Source: Erythrobacter sp. KY5 (GTDB taxonomy: Bacteria > Pseudomonadota > Alphaproteobacteria > Sphingomonadales > Sphingomonadaceae). From it: DNA of 64,000 nt. The DNA is taken from positions 310,001-374,000 of the forward strand of contig NZ_CP021912.1 in assembly GCF_003264115.1 (NCBI RefSeq). The letters are read 5' to 3'. Position numbers and translations under genes: made by a program. Numbering within the stretch: the stretch's first letter is position 1; every line of letters starts with the position of its first letter. Of the stretch, positions 20,977 to 30,592 are shown one piece after another. The notes under the pieces are model-generated. The model did not search any database. It was not told where the DNA came from and worked only from the letters and a program-made list of their open reading frames with translations.

Positions 20977-21166
20977 GCAGCATAGATGATGAACCCGGCG
21001 CAGACACGCAAGACCCAAAGCGTCATGCTTTCGTTGAAGCAGTCAACATGTTCGATGAAGAGTGGACCACTCGAACTCGCACAGTTCGCAAGCGCGACCG
21101 CGCGCCGGTCGGTCAGGCCGCCCTTCGCAGGCATGAGCGAAGCGAGTTGCCGTGAGAGAAAAAGGA

Positions 21167-21241
21167 TGGTGCTGCTGGAGAGAATTGAACTCTCGGCCTC
21201 ACCCTTACCAAGGGTGCGCTCTACCACTGAGCTACAGCAGC
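21167..21241 (-). tRNA. tRNA-Thr (anticodon GGT)
   Basis: On the minus strand the acceptor stem GCTGCTG pairs with CAGCAGC, the D-arm contains TAGCTCAGTGGTAGAGC, the anticodon loop is TTGGTAA (GGT), and the T-arm is GAGAGTTCAATTCTCTC. CCA is encoded at 21167-21169. A short CTTTTT tract follows immediately. The intergenic stretches 20977-21166 and 21242-21328 contain no other gene. Confidence 0.97.
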
Positions 21242-21255
21242 CAATCGAGGCGCGC

Positions 21256-21284
21256 CCTATTGTCGGGTGCGCGGCGAATGTCAA
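21256..21284 (-). promoter_or_regulatory. Sigma-70-type promoter of tRNA-Thr
   Basis: Reading the minus strand, a perfect -35 TTGACA (21279-21284) is followed after exactly 17 bases by AATAGG (21256-21261). That lies 14 bases before the tRNA 5' end. Spacing and position are what a strong stable-RNA promoter should show. Confidence 0.65.
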
Positions 21285-21328
21285 GCGCGGGCTTGATGAG
21301 AGAATGCGTCCGGGGCAAGGCATGTCGC

Positions 21329-21478
21329 ATGAATGACGAAACCGGCAAGAAAATGTCGCGAGAAGAGCGCATGGCCGCAAAACTGCGTGAAAACCTTCGT
21401 CGCAGAAAGGCTCAAAGCCGCGAACTCAAAGCCGAATCAGGCGAGAACGGGGTTTCCAAGGGCGATCCTGAGGGCTAA
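21329..21478 (+). CDS. Small basic hypothetical protein (49 aa)
   Basis: The 49-aa protein has a conserved-looking core [20 protein letters not shown] rich in Arg, Lys and Glu, predicted as one long amphipathic helix, with a polar tail. Similar short RRRKAQ-type proteins occur in Alphaproteobacteria, but I recognise no function. It ends 50 bases before gpmA on the same strand. A longer reading through the tRNA-Thr gene was rejected. Confidence 0.6.
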   Translation: MNDETGKKMSREERMAAKLRENLRRRKAQSRELKAESGENGVSKGDPEG

Positions 21479-21528
21479 CGCGCTGTCTCTTGAGGCGGGC
21501 GCGGATAGCCTGCCGCGCGGGAGCCGAC

Positions 21529-22215
21529 ATGCCTAAGTTGATTTTGGTCCGCCACGGTCAGAGCCAGTGGAACCTCGAAAACCGCTTCACGGGGTGGTGG
21601 GATGTCGATCTCACCGAAAAGGGCGTTGCCGAAGCGAAGGATGCGGGCGCGCTGATGAAGGAAAAGGGTGTCTTGCCCACGACCTGTTTCACCAGTGTCC
21701 AGACCCGCGCGATCAAGACGCTCAACCTCGCATTGGAAGACATGGGCCGCCTGTGGCTCCCTGTCGCGAAGGACTGGCGTCTCAATGAACGCCATTACGG
21801 CGGTCTCACGGGACTCAACAAACAGGAAACCCGCGACAAGCACGGCGATGAGCAAGTGCATATCTGGCGCCGCAGCTTCGACACACCGCCCCCGCCGATG
21901 GAACCCGGCAGTCAGTACGATCCCGGAGCAGATCCGCGCTACGAAGGGATCGACGTGCCCTATACCGAGAGCCTCAAGCTCACGATTGAGCGCGTGCTCC
22001 CCTATTGGGAAAGCGACATCCTGCCGGTGCTCGCCAGCGGAGAGACCGTCATCATCTCGGCGCACGGCAATTCGCTGCGCGCGCTGGTGAAGCATCTCTC
22101 GAACATCTCCGATGAGGACATTACCGGTCTGGAGATCCCAACCGGTCAACCGATTGTCTACGAATTCGATGATACCATGACGCCGGGCGAACGGTATTAC
22201 CTGAAAGACAGCTGA
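21529..22215 (+). CDS. gpmA: 2,3-bisphosphoglycerate-dependent phosphoglycerate mutase
   Basis: The 228-aa glycolytic enzyme interconverts 3- and 2-phosphoglycerate through a phosphohistidine. The catalytic motif [10 protein letters not shown] puts the nucleophilic His at residue 9. The length and the segments [15 protein letters not shown] and [10 protein letters not shown] mark the cofactor-dependent class. The ATG at 21529 was preferred over a start 13 codons upstream, since it sets the family N-terminus. Confidence 0.96.
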   Translation: MPKLILVRHGQSQWNLENRFTGWWDVDLTEKGVAEAKDAGALMKEKGVLPTTCFTSVQTRAIKTLNLALEDMGRLWLPVAKDWRLNERHYGGLTGLNKQETRDKHGDEQVHIWRRSFDTPPPPMEPGSQYDPGADPRYEGIDVPYTESLKLTIERVLPYWESDILPVLASGETVIISAHGNSLRALVKHLSNISDEDITGLEIPTGQPIVYEFDDTMTPGERYYLKDS

Positions 22216-22229
22216 GGGGCTTTGTTTAC

Positions 22230-22721
22230 GTGGCCAAAGAAGTGTCAGGCAAGGTAGCGATCGTAATGGGGAGCCAGTCCGACTGGCCCACCATGGCTCA
22301 CGCGAGCGAGATACTGGACGAGCTTGAGGTCGAGTATGAAGCGCGGATCGTCTCCGCACATCGTACGCCCGACCGCATGAGCGCCTTTGCCAAGGGTGCC
22401 GAGGGTGAAGGTTTCGACGTCATCATCGCGGGCGCGGGCGGCGCGGCGCATCTGCCCGGCATGATCGCGGCCATGACCCACCTCCCCGTGCTCGGTGTTC
22501 CGGTCCAGTCCAAGGCGCTGTCAGGCATGGATAGCCTCCTTTCCATCGTCCAGATGCCCGCCGGGGTCCCGGTAGGCACCCTTGCCATCGGCGAGGCAGG
22601 TGCAACCAATGCGGCCCTGATGGCGGCCGCAATCCTCGCCATCAGCGACGAGGATCTGTCGGAGCGGCTTCAGGATTGGCGCGCCGCGCGCAGCAACGCC
22701 GTTGCCGAGGCCCCGGAATGA
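22230..22721 (+). CDS. purE: N5-carboxyaminoimidazole ribonucleotide mutase
   Basis: The 163-aa class I PurE isomerises N5-CAIR to CAIR in purine synthesis. It carries [12 protein letters not shown], the SAHRTPDRM loop and [11 protein letters not shown]. The start is GTG, 14 bases after gpmA. The stop overlaps the purK start as ATGA, so the two partners of the two-step AIR carboxylation are translationally coupled. Confidence 0.97.
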   Translation: MAKEVSGKVAIVMGSQSDWPTMAHASEILDELEVEYEARIVSAHRTPDRMSAFAKGAEGEGFDVIIAGAGGAAHLPGMIAAMTHLPVLGVPVQSKALSGMDSLLSIVQMPAGVPVGTLAIGEAGATNAALMAAAILAISDEDLSERLQDWRAARSNAVAEAPE

Positions 22722-23791
22722 GCCCCGCCCAGCCCGGATCGACCATCGGTATTCTTGGCGGAGGCCAGCTTGGCCGAATGCTGGCGATGGCGGCGAGCCA
22801 GCTCGGCTATCGCTGCATCGGATATGCGCCAGCCGGGGACAATGTTTCTGCCGATCTGTGCGCAGACTTTTTCGAGAATGGCTGGGGCGACACGGCGGCT
22901 CTCGCAGCGTTTGCCTCGCAGTGCGATGTGGTGACATGGGAATTCGAGAATGTCCCGCTCACCGCCGTCAATGCAATGCCCGCAGACCGCCTCTCTCCCG
23001 GCGCCCGGTCGCTTGAAGTCGCGCAGGATCGCTTGGCCGAGAAGCGCTTCGTCGAAGAATTGGGCGCGCAATGTGCGCCCTATATGCGGGTCGAAAGCGA
23101 CGACGATTTTCGCAGCGCGCTGGAACGGATCGGAACGCCCGGCATCCTCAAGACAGCGCGCGAAGGCTATGATGGCAAGGGGCAGTGGCGCATCGCATCC
23201 GTTCACGAGGCCGAAGGCGTCCGCTTTCCGGGTCGTCCATGCGTGTATGAAGGCATGGTCGATTTCGACGCCGAGTTTTCGGTCATTCTCGTGCGCGGAC
23301 ATGACGGCGAAGTACATATCTGGGATTCAACCGCAAACACGCACGAAGGCGGCATGCTGGTGCGATCCACCTTGCCAGCCGGTCCGTCGGTCGAGGCACA
23401 GGTTGAGATCGCCCGCGACATCGCGCGCCGGACCGCCGATGCGCTGCAATATGTCGGGGTGCTCACGCTCGAATTCTTTGCGACCCGGCAGGGTCCCGTT
23501 TTCAACGAAATGGCGCCGCGCGTGCACAATTCGGGTCACTGGACCATCGAAGGCGCAGCGACGAGCCAGTTCGAAAACCACATCCGCGCCATTTGCGGCC
23601 TGCCGCTGGGCGCGACCGAAACGCGCTTTGCCAGCATCGACATGCGCAACATCGTTGGCGAAGAGGCGCAATCTGCCCATCGCATTCTGGCCGAAGATGG
23701 CGAGCCGCACCTTCATCTTTATGGCAAGCGCGAGGCGCGCGAGGGGCGCAAGATGGGCCATGTCACGCGGGTCAGCCACAAGGCACCGTGA
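22718..23791 (+). CDS. purK: N5-carboxyaminoimidazole ribonucleotide synthase
   Basis: The 357-aa ATP-grasp enzyme makes N5-CAIR from AIR, ATP and bicarbonate, the substrate of the neighbouring Pur[15 protein letters not shown] opens the protein, TWEFENVP is typical of PurK, and the ATP-grasp region includes [13 protein letters not shown] and [15 protein letters not shown]. The ATG overlapping the purE stop was taken as start. Confidence 0.97.
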   Translation: MSPAQPGSTIGILGGGQLGRMLAMAASQLGYRCIGYAPAGDNVSADLCADFFENGWGDTAALAAFASQCDVVTWEFENVPLTAVNAMPADRLSPGARSLEVAQDRLAEKRFVEELGAQCAPYMRVESDDDFRSALERIGTPGILKTAREGYDGKGQWRIASVHEAEGVRFPGRPCVYEGMVDFDAEFSVILVRGHDGEVHIWDSTANTHEGGMLVRSTLPAGPSVEAQVEIARDIARRTADALQYVGVLTLEFFATRQGPVFNEMAPRVHNSGHWTIEGAATSQFENHIRAICGLPLGATETRFASIDMRNIVGEEAQSAHRILAEDGEPHLHLYGKREAREGRKMGHVTRVSHKAP

Positions 23792-23796
23792 AAGCA

Positions 23797-24321
23797 ATGG
23801 AAAGCCATGAAATTGTCCTGATCTACGCGCGTGCGTCCAACGGCGCGATCGGCTTTGAAGGTCGGCTGCCGTGGTATATCCCCGCGGATCTCAAGCGCTT
23901 CAAGGCGCTTACGATCGGCAAGCCAATGATCATGGGCCGCAAGACCTTCGAGAGCCTTCCAGGCCTTCTCCCCGGTCGCCGCCATATCGTGCTAACCCGC
24001 CGCGACAGCTGGGATAGCCAGGGCGCCGAGCATGTCTGCGATGTGGATGAGGCCCTGGATGCAGCGAAAAAGGGCAACGACACCGGCGAAATCGCCGTGG
24101 TCGGCGGCTCTGCCATCTACGATCTCTTTCGTCCGATGGCGGATCGCATCGAAGTCACCGAGATCCATGCCGAGTTCAAAGGCGATGTCTTCATGAAACC
24201 GCTTGGCGCGGAATGGGACGTCGTATCGCGCGAGGATCACGGCGCGCAGGGCGATACACCTGCCTACTCCTTCGTCACTTATGTACGCCGCGATGACGAG
24301 AGCGCCGAGGGCGAGGGCTGA
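23797..24321 (+). CDS. folA: Dihydrofolate reductase
   Basis: The 174-aa enzyme reduces dihydrofolate to tetrahydrofolate with NADPH. The N-terminal IVLIYARASNGAIGFEGRLP, the substrate loop LPWYIPADLKRFK, the NADPH loop MGRKTFESLPG and the C-terminal VVGGSAIYDLF identify it. The first strand carries IYARASN where many DHFRs have AVSxN or AIxxN, a mild variation. A GTG three codons upstream overlapping the purK stop is an alternative start. The stop overlaps ribF by one base. Confidence 0.95.
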   Translation: MESHEIVLIYARASNGAIGFEGRLPWYIPADLKRFKALTIGKPMIMGRKTFESLPGLLPGRRHIVLTRRDSWDSQGAEHVCDVDEALDAAKKGNDTGEIAVVGGSAIYDLFRPMADRIEVTEIHAEFKGDVFMKPLGAEWDVVSREDHGAQGDTPAYSFVTYVRRDDESAEGEG

Positions 24322-25262
24322 TGCGCTGGCTCGATCACCGTGAACAGGTCACGCAGGCGTTGCGCGGCGCGGTTATCGCATTGGGCAATTTTGACGGGTT
24401 TCACCAGGGCCATCAGGCCGTGGCGGGCGAAGCGATACGCTGGGCGCATGAAGAGGGTCGCCCCTCGATCATTGCCACATTCGACCCGCATCCGGTTCGG
24501 TTTTTCCGACCCGACGTCCCGCCCTTTCGCCTGACCACACTCGAACAGCGACAGGAATTGTACCTTGCCGCCGGAGCGACGGCGATGCTGGTGTTTCACT
24601 TTGACGGCGACCTGGCCGGAACACCTGCCGAGGACTTCATCAGCGACATCCTGATCGAGCGGTTCGGTGCTTACGGCGTGGTGACGGGCGGCGATTTCAC
24701 CTTCGGCAAGGGTGCCAAAGGCGATGTAGACCTATTGCGCGAATTCGGCGGCAAACATGGACTCAAATCACGCATAGTCGATGCGGTTGAGGGCCATGGC
24801 GACGTAGTCTCTTCCAGCCGCGTTCGCGAAGCCCTGCGCGAGGGCAAGCCGGAACTCGCAGCAGAATTGCTCACCCGCCCGTTCGCGATCCGCGGGATCG
24901 TCGAACATGGCGACAAGAATGGCCGCAAACTGGGCTATCCGACCGCAAATCTCGCGATCGACACTTATCTGCGCCCGAAATACGGCGTCTATGCGGTCAC
25001 CGGAAAGATCCTCGCCACCGGCGAAGAGCTGAAAGGCGCGGCCAATATCGGCGTTCGCCCGCAATTCGAACCGCCCAAGGAACTGCTCGAACCCTATTTC
25101 TTCGACTTTTCGGGCGACTTGTATGGTCAGGAAATCGAAGTCGCCTTTCACCACTTCCTGCGCGGCGAGGCGAAGTTTGACAGCCTTGAGGAATTGACCG
25201 TGCAGATGGAGAAGGATTGCGAGGAAGCGCGAAGGCTTCTAAGCGCCCTTCCCGATGACTGA
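24321..25262 (+). CDS. ribF: Bifunctional riboflavin kinase / FAD synthetase
   Basis: The 313-aa enzyme makes FMN and then FAD from riboflavin. The N-terminal adenylyltransferase half has GNFDGFHQGHQA and TFDPHPVRFF. The C-terminal kinase half has HGDKNGRKLGYPTANLAID. The start ATG overlaps the folA stop (TGATG), and the 3' end overlaps ileS by eight bases, so translation is probably coupled on both sides. Confidence 0.96.
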   Translation: MRWLDHREQVTQALRGAVIALGNFDGFHQGHQAVAGEAIRWAHEEGRPSIIATFDPHPVRFFRPDVPPFRLTTLEQRQELYLAAGATAMLVFHFDGDLAGTPAEDFISDILIERFGAYGVVTGGDFTFGKGAKGDVDLLREFGGKHGLKSRIVDAVEGHGDVVSSSRVREALREGKPELAAELLTRPFAIRGIVEHGDKNGRKLGYPTANLAIDTYLRPKYGVYAVTGKILATGEELKGAANIGVRPQFEPPKELLEPYFFDFSGDLYGQEIEVAFHHFLRGEAKFDSLEELTVQMEKDCEEARRLLSALPDD

Positions 25263-28137
25263 AGAAACCAAACGCGACTACAAGGACACCGTTTTCCTGC
25301 CGAAAACGGACTTCCCGATGAAAGCCGGCCTTCCCCAGAAGGAACCGGGCATTGAGGCACGCTGGCGCGAGATTGGGCTTTACGAGAAACTGCGCGAAGC
25401 ACGTCGCGGGCGCGAGAAGTTCATCCTCCACGATGGCCCGCCCTACGCCAATGGCGACATGCATATCGGCCACGCGCTGAACCACATCCTCAAGGATATG
25501 GTCTGCCGCACGCAGAACCTGATGGGCAAAGACGCGCCCTATGTGCCGGGCTGGGATTGCCACGGCCTGCCGATCGAATGGAAGGTCGAGGAACAGTACC
25601 GCAAGAAGAAGCTCGACAAGAATGCGGTCGACCCCAAGGAATTCCGCGCTGAATGCCGTGCTTACGCGCAGAAATGGGTCGATGTTCAGCGCGAGCAGCT
25701 CAAGCGCCTCGGCATCATGGGCGACTGGGACAATCCCTACCTCACGATGGATTTTGAGGCCGAAGGCACGATTGTTGCCGAGCTGATGAAGTTTGCCGAA
25801 GCGGGCAACCTCTATCGCGGCTCGAAGCCGGTTATGTGGTCCCCGGTCGAGGAGACCGCTCTGGCCGAGGCGGAGGTTGAATACGAGGACCTGACGGATA
25901 GCCCGCAGATCGATGTGGCGTTTGAGATCATCGAGAGCCCGATCGAGGAATTGGTCGGCGCGCACGCGGTGATCTGGACGACGACGCCGTGGACGATCCC
26001 GGTCAACCAGGCTTTGGCCTATGGGGCCGATGTTGAGTATGTGGCTATTGCTGGCCGCCAATACATGCTCAAGGACAAGTATGCGCCTGAAAAGCCTGAT
26101 GATCTGGAAACCCTATGGAAGGGCGTAATCCTAGTTGCGGCAAACCTGCTCGACGACTTTAGAGCTCGGTCCGCTTTCCAGATCGATAGCATCAAGACCG
26201 TGTGGCAAGGCAAGGGCTCCGACCTCGCCGGAACCAAGGTCCGCCATCCGATGCATCATCTCGGCGGGTTCTACGAGACCCCGCGTCCGATGCTCCCCGG
26301 CGATTTCGTCACGACAGATAGCGGCACCGGCATCGTTCACATGTCTCCCGACCACGGCGAGGACGATTTCGACCTGTGCAAGGCGAACGGCATCAATCCC
26401 GTCTTTGCGGTGATGGACGATGGCCGTTATCGCGACGACTGGCTCTGGCTTGGCGGCGATGATGACCGCCGTCGCAGCGTCATCAACAAGCCCTTCAACG
26501 CGCCTGACGGGCCGATCTGCTCGGACTTGCGCGAAGCGGGCGCTTTGCTCAGCGCCTCTGCCGATTATCACCACTCCTACCCGCACTCATGGCGCTCGAA
26601 AGCCAAGGTTATCTATCGCTGCACGCCGCAGTGGTTCGTGCCGATGGACGACCAGCTCGACGGCGGCGGTACCTTGCGCAGCCGCGCCATGGCCGAGATC
26701 GAGCGCGTCGAATTCGTGCCTCCCAAGGGCGAGCGCCGTATCGGTGCGATGGTCGAAGGGCGTCCCGACTGGGTGCTCAGCCGCCAGCGCGCATGGGGCG
26801 TGCCGATCACGCTCTTCGTAAAGCCAGACGGCACCTATCTTCAAGACCCGGATGTAAACGCCCGCGTCGTCGCTGCGATCCGCGAGGAAGGCGTTGATGC
26901 ATGGGAAGAGGCGCGCAAAGCCAAATTCCTTGGCGATGCGCACAATCCTGACGACTACGAGATGGTCACCGACATTCTCGACGTTTGGTTCGATTCGGGC
27001 TGCACGCATGCTTTCGTCCTCGAAAGCGGGCGCTGGCCGGACCTTACTTGGCCCGCCAACCTCTATCTCGAAGGCTCCGACCAGCATCGCGGCTGGTTCC
27101 AGTCCTCGCTGCTCCAATCGTGCGCAACACGCGGGCGTGCGCCTTACGATCAGGTGCTGACCCACGGCTTCACGATGGATGCCAAGGGTCACAAGCAGTC
27201 AAAATCGCTCGGCAACACCACCGACCCGGTCAAGATGATGGAGACGACCGGCGCCGACATCATCCGCATGTGGGCACTCTCGGTCGACTTCACCGAAGAT
27301 CACCGCATCGGCGACGAGATCATCAAGGGCGTCTCCGATCAGTATCGCCGCCTGCGCAACACCTTCCGCTACCTGCTCGGCGCGCTTGACGGGTTTGTCG
27401 GCGATATGTCCGACACCGGCGAAATTCCCGAGCTCGAGCTCTACGTCCTGTCGCTCCTCAGCGAACTCGACGCGAAGCTCAGAAAAGCGGCGGAAGAATA
27501 CGACTTCAATACCTACACACGGCTGCTGGTCGATTTCTGTAATGAGGATCTCTCTGCGTTCTTCTTCGATATCCGCAAGGACGTGCTTTATTGCGATGGG
27601 CCGGGATCGACCACGCGCAACGCTTATCGCACGGTGCTGGACCTGCTGTTCCACGCGCTCGTTCGCTACGCAGCACCGGTGCTGGTCTTCACCGCCGAAG
27701 AAGTGTGGAAGACCCGCTATCCCGAGGACGATGTTCCCGACGAGGATGGACAAGTCGGCAGCGTCCACCTGCTCGAATGGCCCAGCGTGCCCGCAGTCCC
27801 GGCAGACCGGGCGAAGTGGGATGCGCTGCGCGCCCTTCGCGAGCGGGTGACCGAAGCCATCGAACCGCTGCGCCGGGACAAGACCATCCGGTCGAGCAAT
27901 GAGGCCAACGTCACCGTACCTGCAAGCGCGGTACCAGCGGGCGTGACCGACGAACAGCTTGCCGAATTGTTCATCACCGGGACAGTGACGCGTGGCCAAA
28001 GCGACGAGGTGACAGTCACCAAGTCCACCGATGCGAAATGCGGCCGCTGTTGGCGCTTGCTTCCTGACGTGCCTGAAGATGGCGCGCTGTGCGGGCGCTG
28101 CGATAGCGCGGTCAGCGAAATGGACGCAGCGCAATGA
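25255..28137 (+). CDS. ileS: Isoleucyl-tRNA synthetase
   Basis: The 960-aa class I synthetase charges tRNA-Ile. The HIGH signature appears as MHIGHALNHILKDM and the KMSKS loop as KQSKSLGN, with Gln in place of Met. A CP1 editing domain separates them. A C-terminal zinc site is formed by CGRCWRLLPD and CGRCDSAV. It lies between ribF and lspA with overlaps on both sides, the familiar ribF-ileS-lspA order. Confidence 0.98.
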   Translation: MTEETKRDYKDTVFLPKTDFPMKAGLPQKEPGIEARWREIGLYEKLREARRGREKFILHDGPPYANGDMHIGHALNHILKDMVCRTQNLMGKDAPYVPGWDCHGLPIEWKVEEQYRKKKLDKNAVDPKEFRAECRAYAQKWVDVQREQLKRLGIMGDWDNPYLTMDFEAEGTIVAELMKFAEAGNLYRGSKPVMWSPVEETALAEAEVEYEDLTDSPQIDVAFEIIESPIEELVGAHAVIWTTTPWTIPVNQALAYGADVEYVAIAGRQYMLKDKYAPEKPDDLETLWKGVILVAANLLDDFRARSAFQIDSIKTVWQGKGSDLAGTKVRHPMHHLGGFYETPRPMLPGDFVTTDSGTGIVHMSPDHGEDDFDLCKANGINPVFAVMDDGRYRDDWLWLGGDDDRRRSVINKPFNAPDGPICSDLREAGALLSASADYHHSYPHSWRSKAKVIYRCTPQWFVPMDDQLDGGGTLRSRAMAEIERVEFVPPKGERRIGAMVEGRPDWVLSRQRAWGVPITLFVKPDGTYLQDPDVNARVVAAIREEGVDAWEEARKAKFLGDAHNPDDYEMVTDILDVWFDSGCTHAFVLESGRWPDLTWPANLYLEGSDQHRGWFQSSLLQSCATRGRAPYDQVLTHGFTMDAKGHKQSKSLGNTTDPVKMMETTGADIIRMWALSVDFTEDHRIGDEIIKGVSDQYRRLRNTFRYLLGALDGFVGDMSDTGEIPELELYVLSLLSELDAKLRKAAEEYDFNTYTRLLVDFCNEDLSAFFFDIRKDVLYCDGPGSTTRNAYRTVLDLLFHALVRYAAPVLVFTAEEVWKTRYPEDDVPDEDGQVGSVHLLEWPSVPAVPADRAKWDALRALRERVTEAIEPLRRDKTIRSSNEANVTVPASAVPAGVTDEQLAELFITGTVTRGQSDEVTVTKSTDAKCGRCWRLLPDVPEDGALCGRCDSAVSEMDAAQ

Positions 28138-28667
28138 GCGGCCTGTTCACTCGCAACCGGCTGATCGGGCTTGCGCTCGCAGCATTTGTTGCTGCCATCG
28201 ACCAGATCATCAAGTGGTACGTAATCGGTCCGCTCAACCTTCGCGGCGTGCGCCATATCGAACTGATCCCTTTCTTCGACCTCACCTACACCGAAAATCG
28301 CGGCATCTCGCTCGGCATGCTGCAAGCGACGAACATGGAAATGCGCTGGCTGCTTGTGGCGATGACCGCGTTGATTGCGCTGGTGGTGCTCGTGTGGATG
28401 ATGCGCGAGCGGCTGCTTGGCGATATTCTCGGTCTCGGCCTTATCCTGGGCGGGGCAATCGGGAATATCTATGACCGTTATTCGCTGGGCTATGTGATCG
28501 ACTATGCCGACCTGCATATCGGCACTTTCAGGCCCTTCATGATCTTCAACATCGCCGACGCCGCTATCACCATCGGCGTTGTCATCATCCTTGCGCGCAG
28601 CCTTTTCATGCGCGAAAAGGACGGCAATACGGACACGGATGGCACACCCATCCTGCGTGGAGAATAA
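28134..28667 (+). CDS. lspA: Lipoprotein signal peptidase (signal peptidase II)
   Basis: The 177-aa inner-membrane aspartic protease cleaves prolipoprotein signals. It has four hydrophobic helices, DQIIKWYV in the first, and the two catalytic aspartates in YVIDYADLH and FNIADAAITIG. The start overlaps the ileS stop as ATGA. Several lipoprotein substrates lie in this window, including the gene immediately downstream. Confidence 0.96.
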   Translation: MSGLFTRNRLIGLALAAFVAAIDQIIKWYVIGPLNLRGVRHIELIPFFDLTYTENRGISLGMLQATNMEMRWLLVAMTALIALVVLVWMMRERLLGDILGLGLILGGAIGNIYDRYSLGYVIDYADLHIGTFRPFMIFNIADAAITIGVVIILARSLFMREKDGNTDTDGTPILRGE

Positions 28668-28670
28668 GTA

Positions 28671-29081
28671 ATGCGTAACCTCAGAACCGCCATCCTGCTC
28701 GCTTCGGGCTGTGCAATGCTTGCTGCATGCGGCGGCGGCGGCGTGTTCAACCGCGACCGCCCGGACGAGTTCGCCGTGCAGCGCCAGGCTCCGCTTGTGG
28801 TGCCGCCTGACTTCTCGCTCACCCCGCCGGCTCCAGGCGCACCGCGTCCTGCAGAGGGCACGGCATCCGAACAGGCTCTCGAAGCGCTCTTTGGCGGTCC
28901 GGCACCCCGCAGCGAGATCGAAACCAGCGCTCTCGACCGTGCCGGTCAGGCCGCGCCGAGCATTCGCTCGCAAATCGGCGATCCGGACACCAACACCGTC
29001 GCCAAGGGCCGCGTAACGCGCGACATCATCGCTGCACCCGAAGGTGACGGCGCAACCGCGCAGACGCTGATTCCCGGCTGA
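28671..29081 (+). CDS. DUF3035 lipoprotein (BamF-like family)
   Basis: The 136-aa protein has a lipoprotein signal with lipobox MLAAC (Cys 20). The DUF3035 core follows (DEFAVQRQAPLVVPPDFSL), then a Pro-rich segment and a disordered tail. In alphaproteobacteria this family has been associated with the outer-membrane beta-barrel assembly machine as BamF; that link is from memory and not provable here. It begins three bases after lspA, so a lipoprotein and its signal peptidase are cotranscribed. Confidence 0.8.
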   Translation: MRNLRTAILLASGCAMLAACGGGGVFNRDRPDEFAVQRQAPLVVPPDFSLTPPAPGAPRPAEGTASEQALEALFGGPAPRSEIETSALDRAGQAAPSIRSQIGDPDTNTVAKGRVTRDIIAAPEGDGATAQTLIPG

Positions 29082-29184
29082 TTGGGTCCGCCCATCCCGG
29101 CAAAGTTCCGGTAGCTATCGCCTTAGATACCCGCCGACGGGCAGTCGCGCTTGCTCACGACACGCCAGCGAAACGCTCTTGCAG

Positions 29185-30498
29185 TCAGTCGGCGTCGGCT
29201 TCGTCATCGACCTTGCGGACGAGGATCTTGTCGATCCGGCGGTTGTCCATATCGACGATCTCGAACCACCAGCCCTGATCTGTGAAGCTCTCGCCTTCGA
29301 GCGGCAGCTTCTTCATGACCGAGAGAGCATATCCAGCAGCCGTGCCGAATTCGCGGTCTTCTGGGTATTCGAGCCCCAGCCTGTCTGCAAGCCCATCAGC
29401 CGACAGCGAACCGGAAACCAGCAGCGACCCGTCCGAACACTCGACGATCTGCGGCGTCTCGCCCTGATCCTGATCGCTGACGAAAGTGCCTGCGATGGCG
29501 GTCAAGAGATCAACCGGCGTCACGACGCCTTCGAAATGGCCGTATTCGTCATGCACGACCGCCATCGCGATCTCGGCCGATTGCAGGACGCGCAGCGCAT
29601 CCATCGCGTCTAGCTGATCGGGGACCACTTCGGCCTTTTTCATCATTGAGCGGATCGACACCGGCTCATTCGCGACGAGCGCCGCCAGCACTTCGCGCAC
29701 CTTGACGATCCCGAGGATTGCATCGGGCGAGCCTTCGGCGACCGGCAAAAGCGAATGCGGGCTTTCGCCGATCACTTCGAGGATGCGTTGCGGCTGAGCG
29801 TCGGCATCGACCCAGTCGAGTTCGGTGCGCGGGGTCATCAATTCGCGCACGGGCCTCTCGGCAAGGCGCACGACGCCGGTGAGGATCTGATGCTGGTCCT
29901 GTTCGATCACGCCAGAGCGCGTCGCATCGGCGAAAATCATTTGCAGTTCCTTCGCCGTAAGCGAAGGGCGGCCCTTGGTGCGAATGCCGAACAGCGCGAT
30001 AATCCCCGCTGATGAGGTATCGAGCAACCAGACCAGCGGCGCGGCAAGCCGGGCGAGCAAATCCATGGGCCGCGCCATCACAATCGCAATCGGGACGGCG
30101 GCGCGCAGGGCAAGCTGCTTTGGCACAAGCTCACCCACGACAACGCTGAAATAGGTCGTGAGCGCAATCACGCCGATGAAAGCCACCTGGCGCGCCGTAT
30201 CCTCCGGCACACCAAGCAGTGCGATGCGCTCTCCGATGGGCGCTTCGAGACTGGCGCCGGACAGGGCGCCGGTGACGATTGCGATGAGCGTGATACCGAT
30301 CTGAACGGTCGACAGGAATTTACCCGGCTCTTCCGCCAGCCGGATCGCAATCTGCGCCGCTTTCGAGCCGTCTTCGCTGCGCGCTCGCAATGCGCTCGTC
30401 TTGGCCGAGACGATCGCGAGCTCGGACATGGCGAAAACGCCGTTGAGCAAGATAAGCCCGGCGATGAAGATCAGGTCTGACCAGGGAAACGGTGTCAC
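29185..30498 (-). CDS. CNNM/CBS-domain membrane protein (hemolysin C / CorC-like, UPF0053)
   Basis: The 437-aa protein has four N-terminal hydrophobic segments forming a CNNM domain (LILLNGVFAMSELAIVSA near the start). Two CBS domains follow (around LMTPRTELDWVDAD and DALRVLQSAEIAMAVVHDEYG). The small CorC_HlyC C-terminal domain ends the protein. Family members are implicated in Mg2+ or Co2+ transport; the older hemolysin name is not a functional claim. Confidence 0.9.
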   Translation of the reverse strand: MTPFPWSDLIFIAGLILLNGVFAMSELAIVSAKTSALRARSEDGSKAAQIAIRLAEEPGKFLSTVQIGITLIAIVTGALSGASLEAPIGERIALLGVPEDTARQVAFIGVIALTTYFSVVVGELVPKQLALRAAVPIAIVMARPMDLLARLAAPLVWLLDTSSAGIIALFGIRTKGRPSLTAKELQMIFADATRSGVIEQDQHQILTGVVRLAERPVRELMTPRTELDWVDADAQPQRILEVIGESPHSLLPVAEGSPDAILGIVKVREVLAALVANEPVSIRSMMKKAEVVPDQLDAMDALRVLQSAEIAMAVVHDEYGHFEGVVTPVDLLTAIAGTFVSDQDQGETPQIVECSDGSLLVSGSLSADGLADRLGLEYPEDREFGTAAGYALSVMKKLPLEGESFTDQGWWFEIVDMDNRRIDKILVRKVDDEADAD

Positions 30499-30554
30499 GC
30501 TGTGAGCGCTAGCACAATTGCCGCATTGTTCCAGTCCCTTGCTTCAAGCGCTGC

Positions 30555-30592
30555 CATTCAGCTTGAATATTGCACCATTTGCATTCAGCTTG
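30555..30592. repeat. 11-bp direct repeat upstream of the OmpA-like gene
   Basis: CATTCAGCTTG occurs at 30555-30565 and again at 30582-30592, a 27-bp period. It sits in the 189-base divergent intergenic region between the CBS-protein gene and the OmpA-like gene, about 100 bases before the latter's start. It could be a tandem binding site; nothing else in 30499-30687 stands out except a strong TGGAGGAC ribosome-binding site. Confidence 0.4.

Noticed and set aside
20986-21336. A plus-strand open frame spanning the tRNA-Thr gene
   Set aside because: It reads through the complement of a complete tRNA with its own promoter; this is a common false gene call.
22216-22229. Riboswitches before purE, ribF, pdxH or panC
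   Set aside because: Upstream gaps are too short or overlapping for purE and ribF; the pdxH leader lacks a recognisable aptamer, and only 19 bases before panC are in the window.
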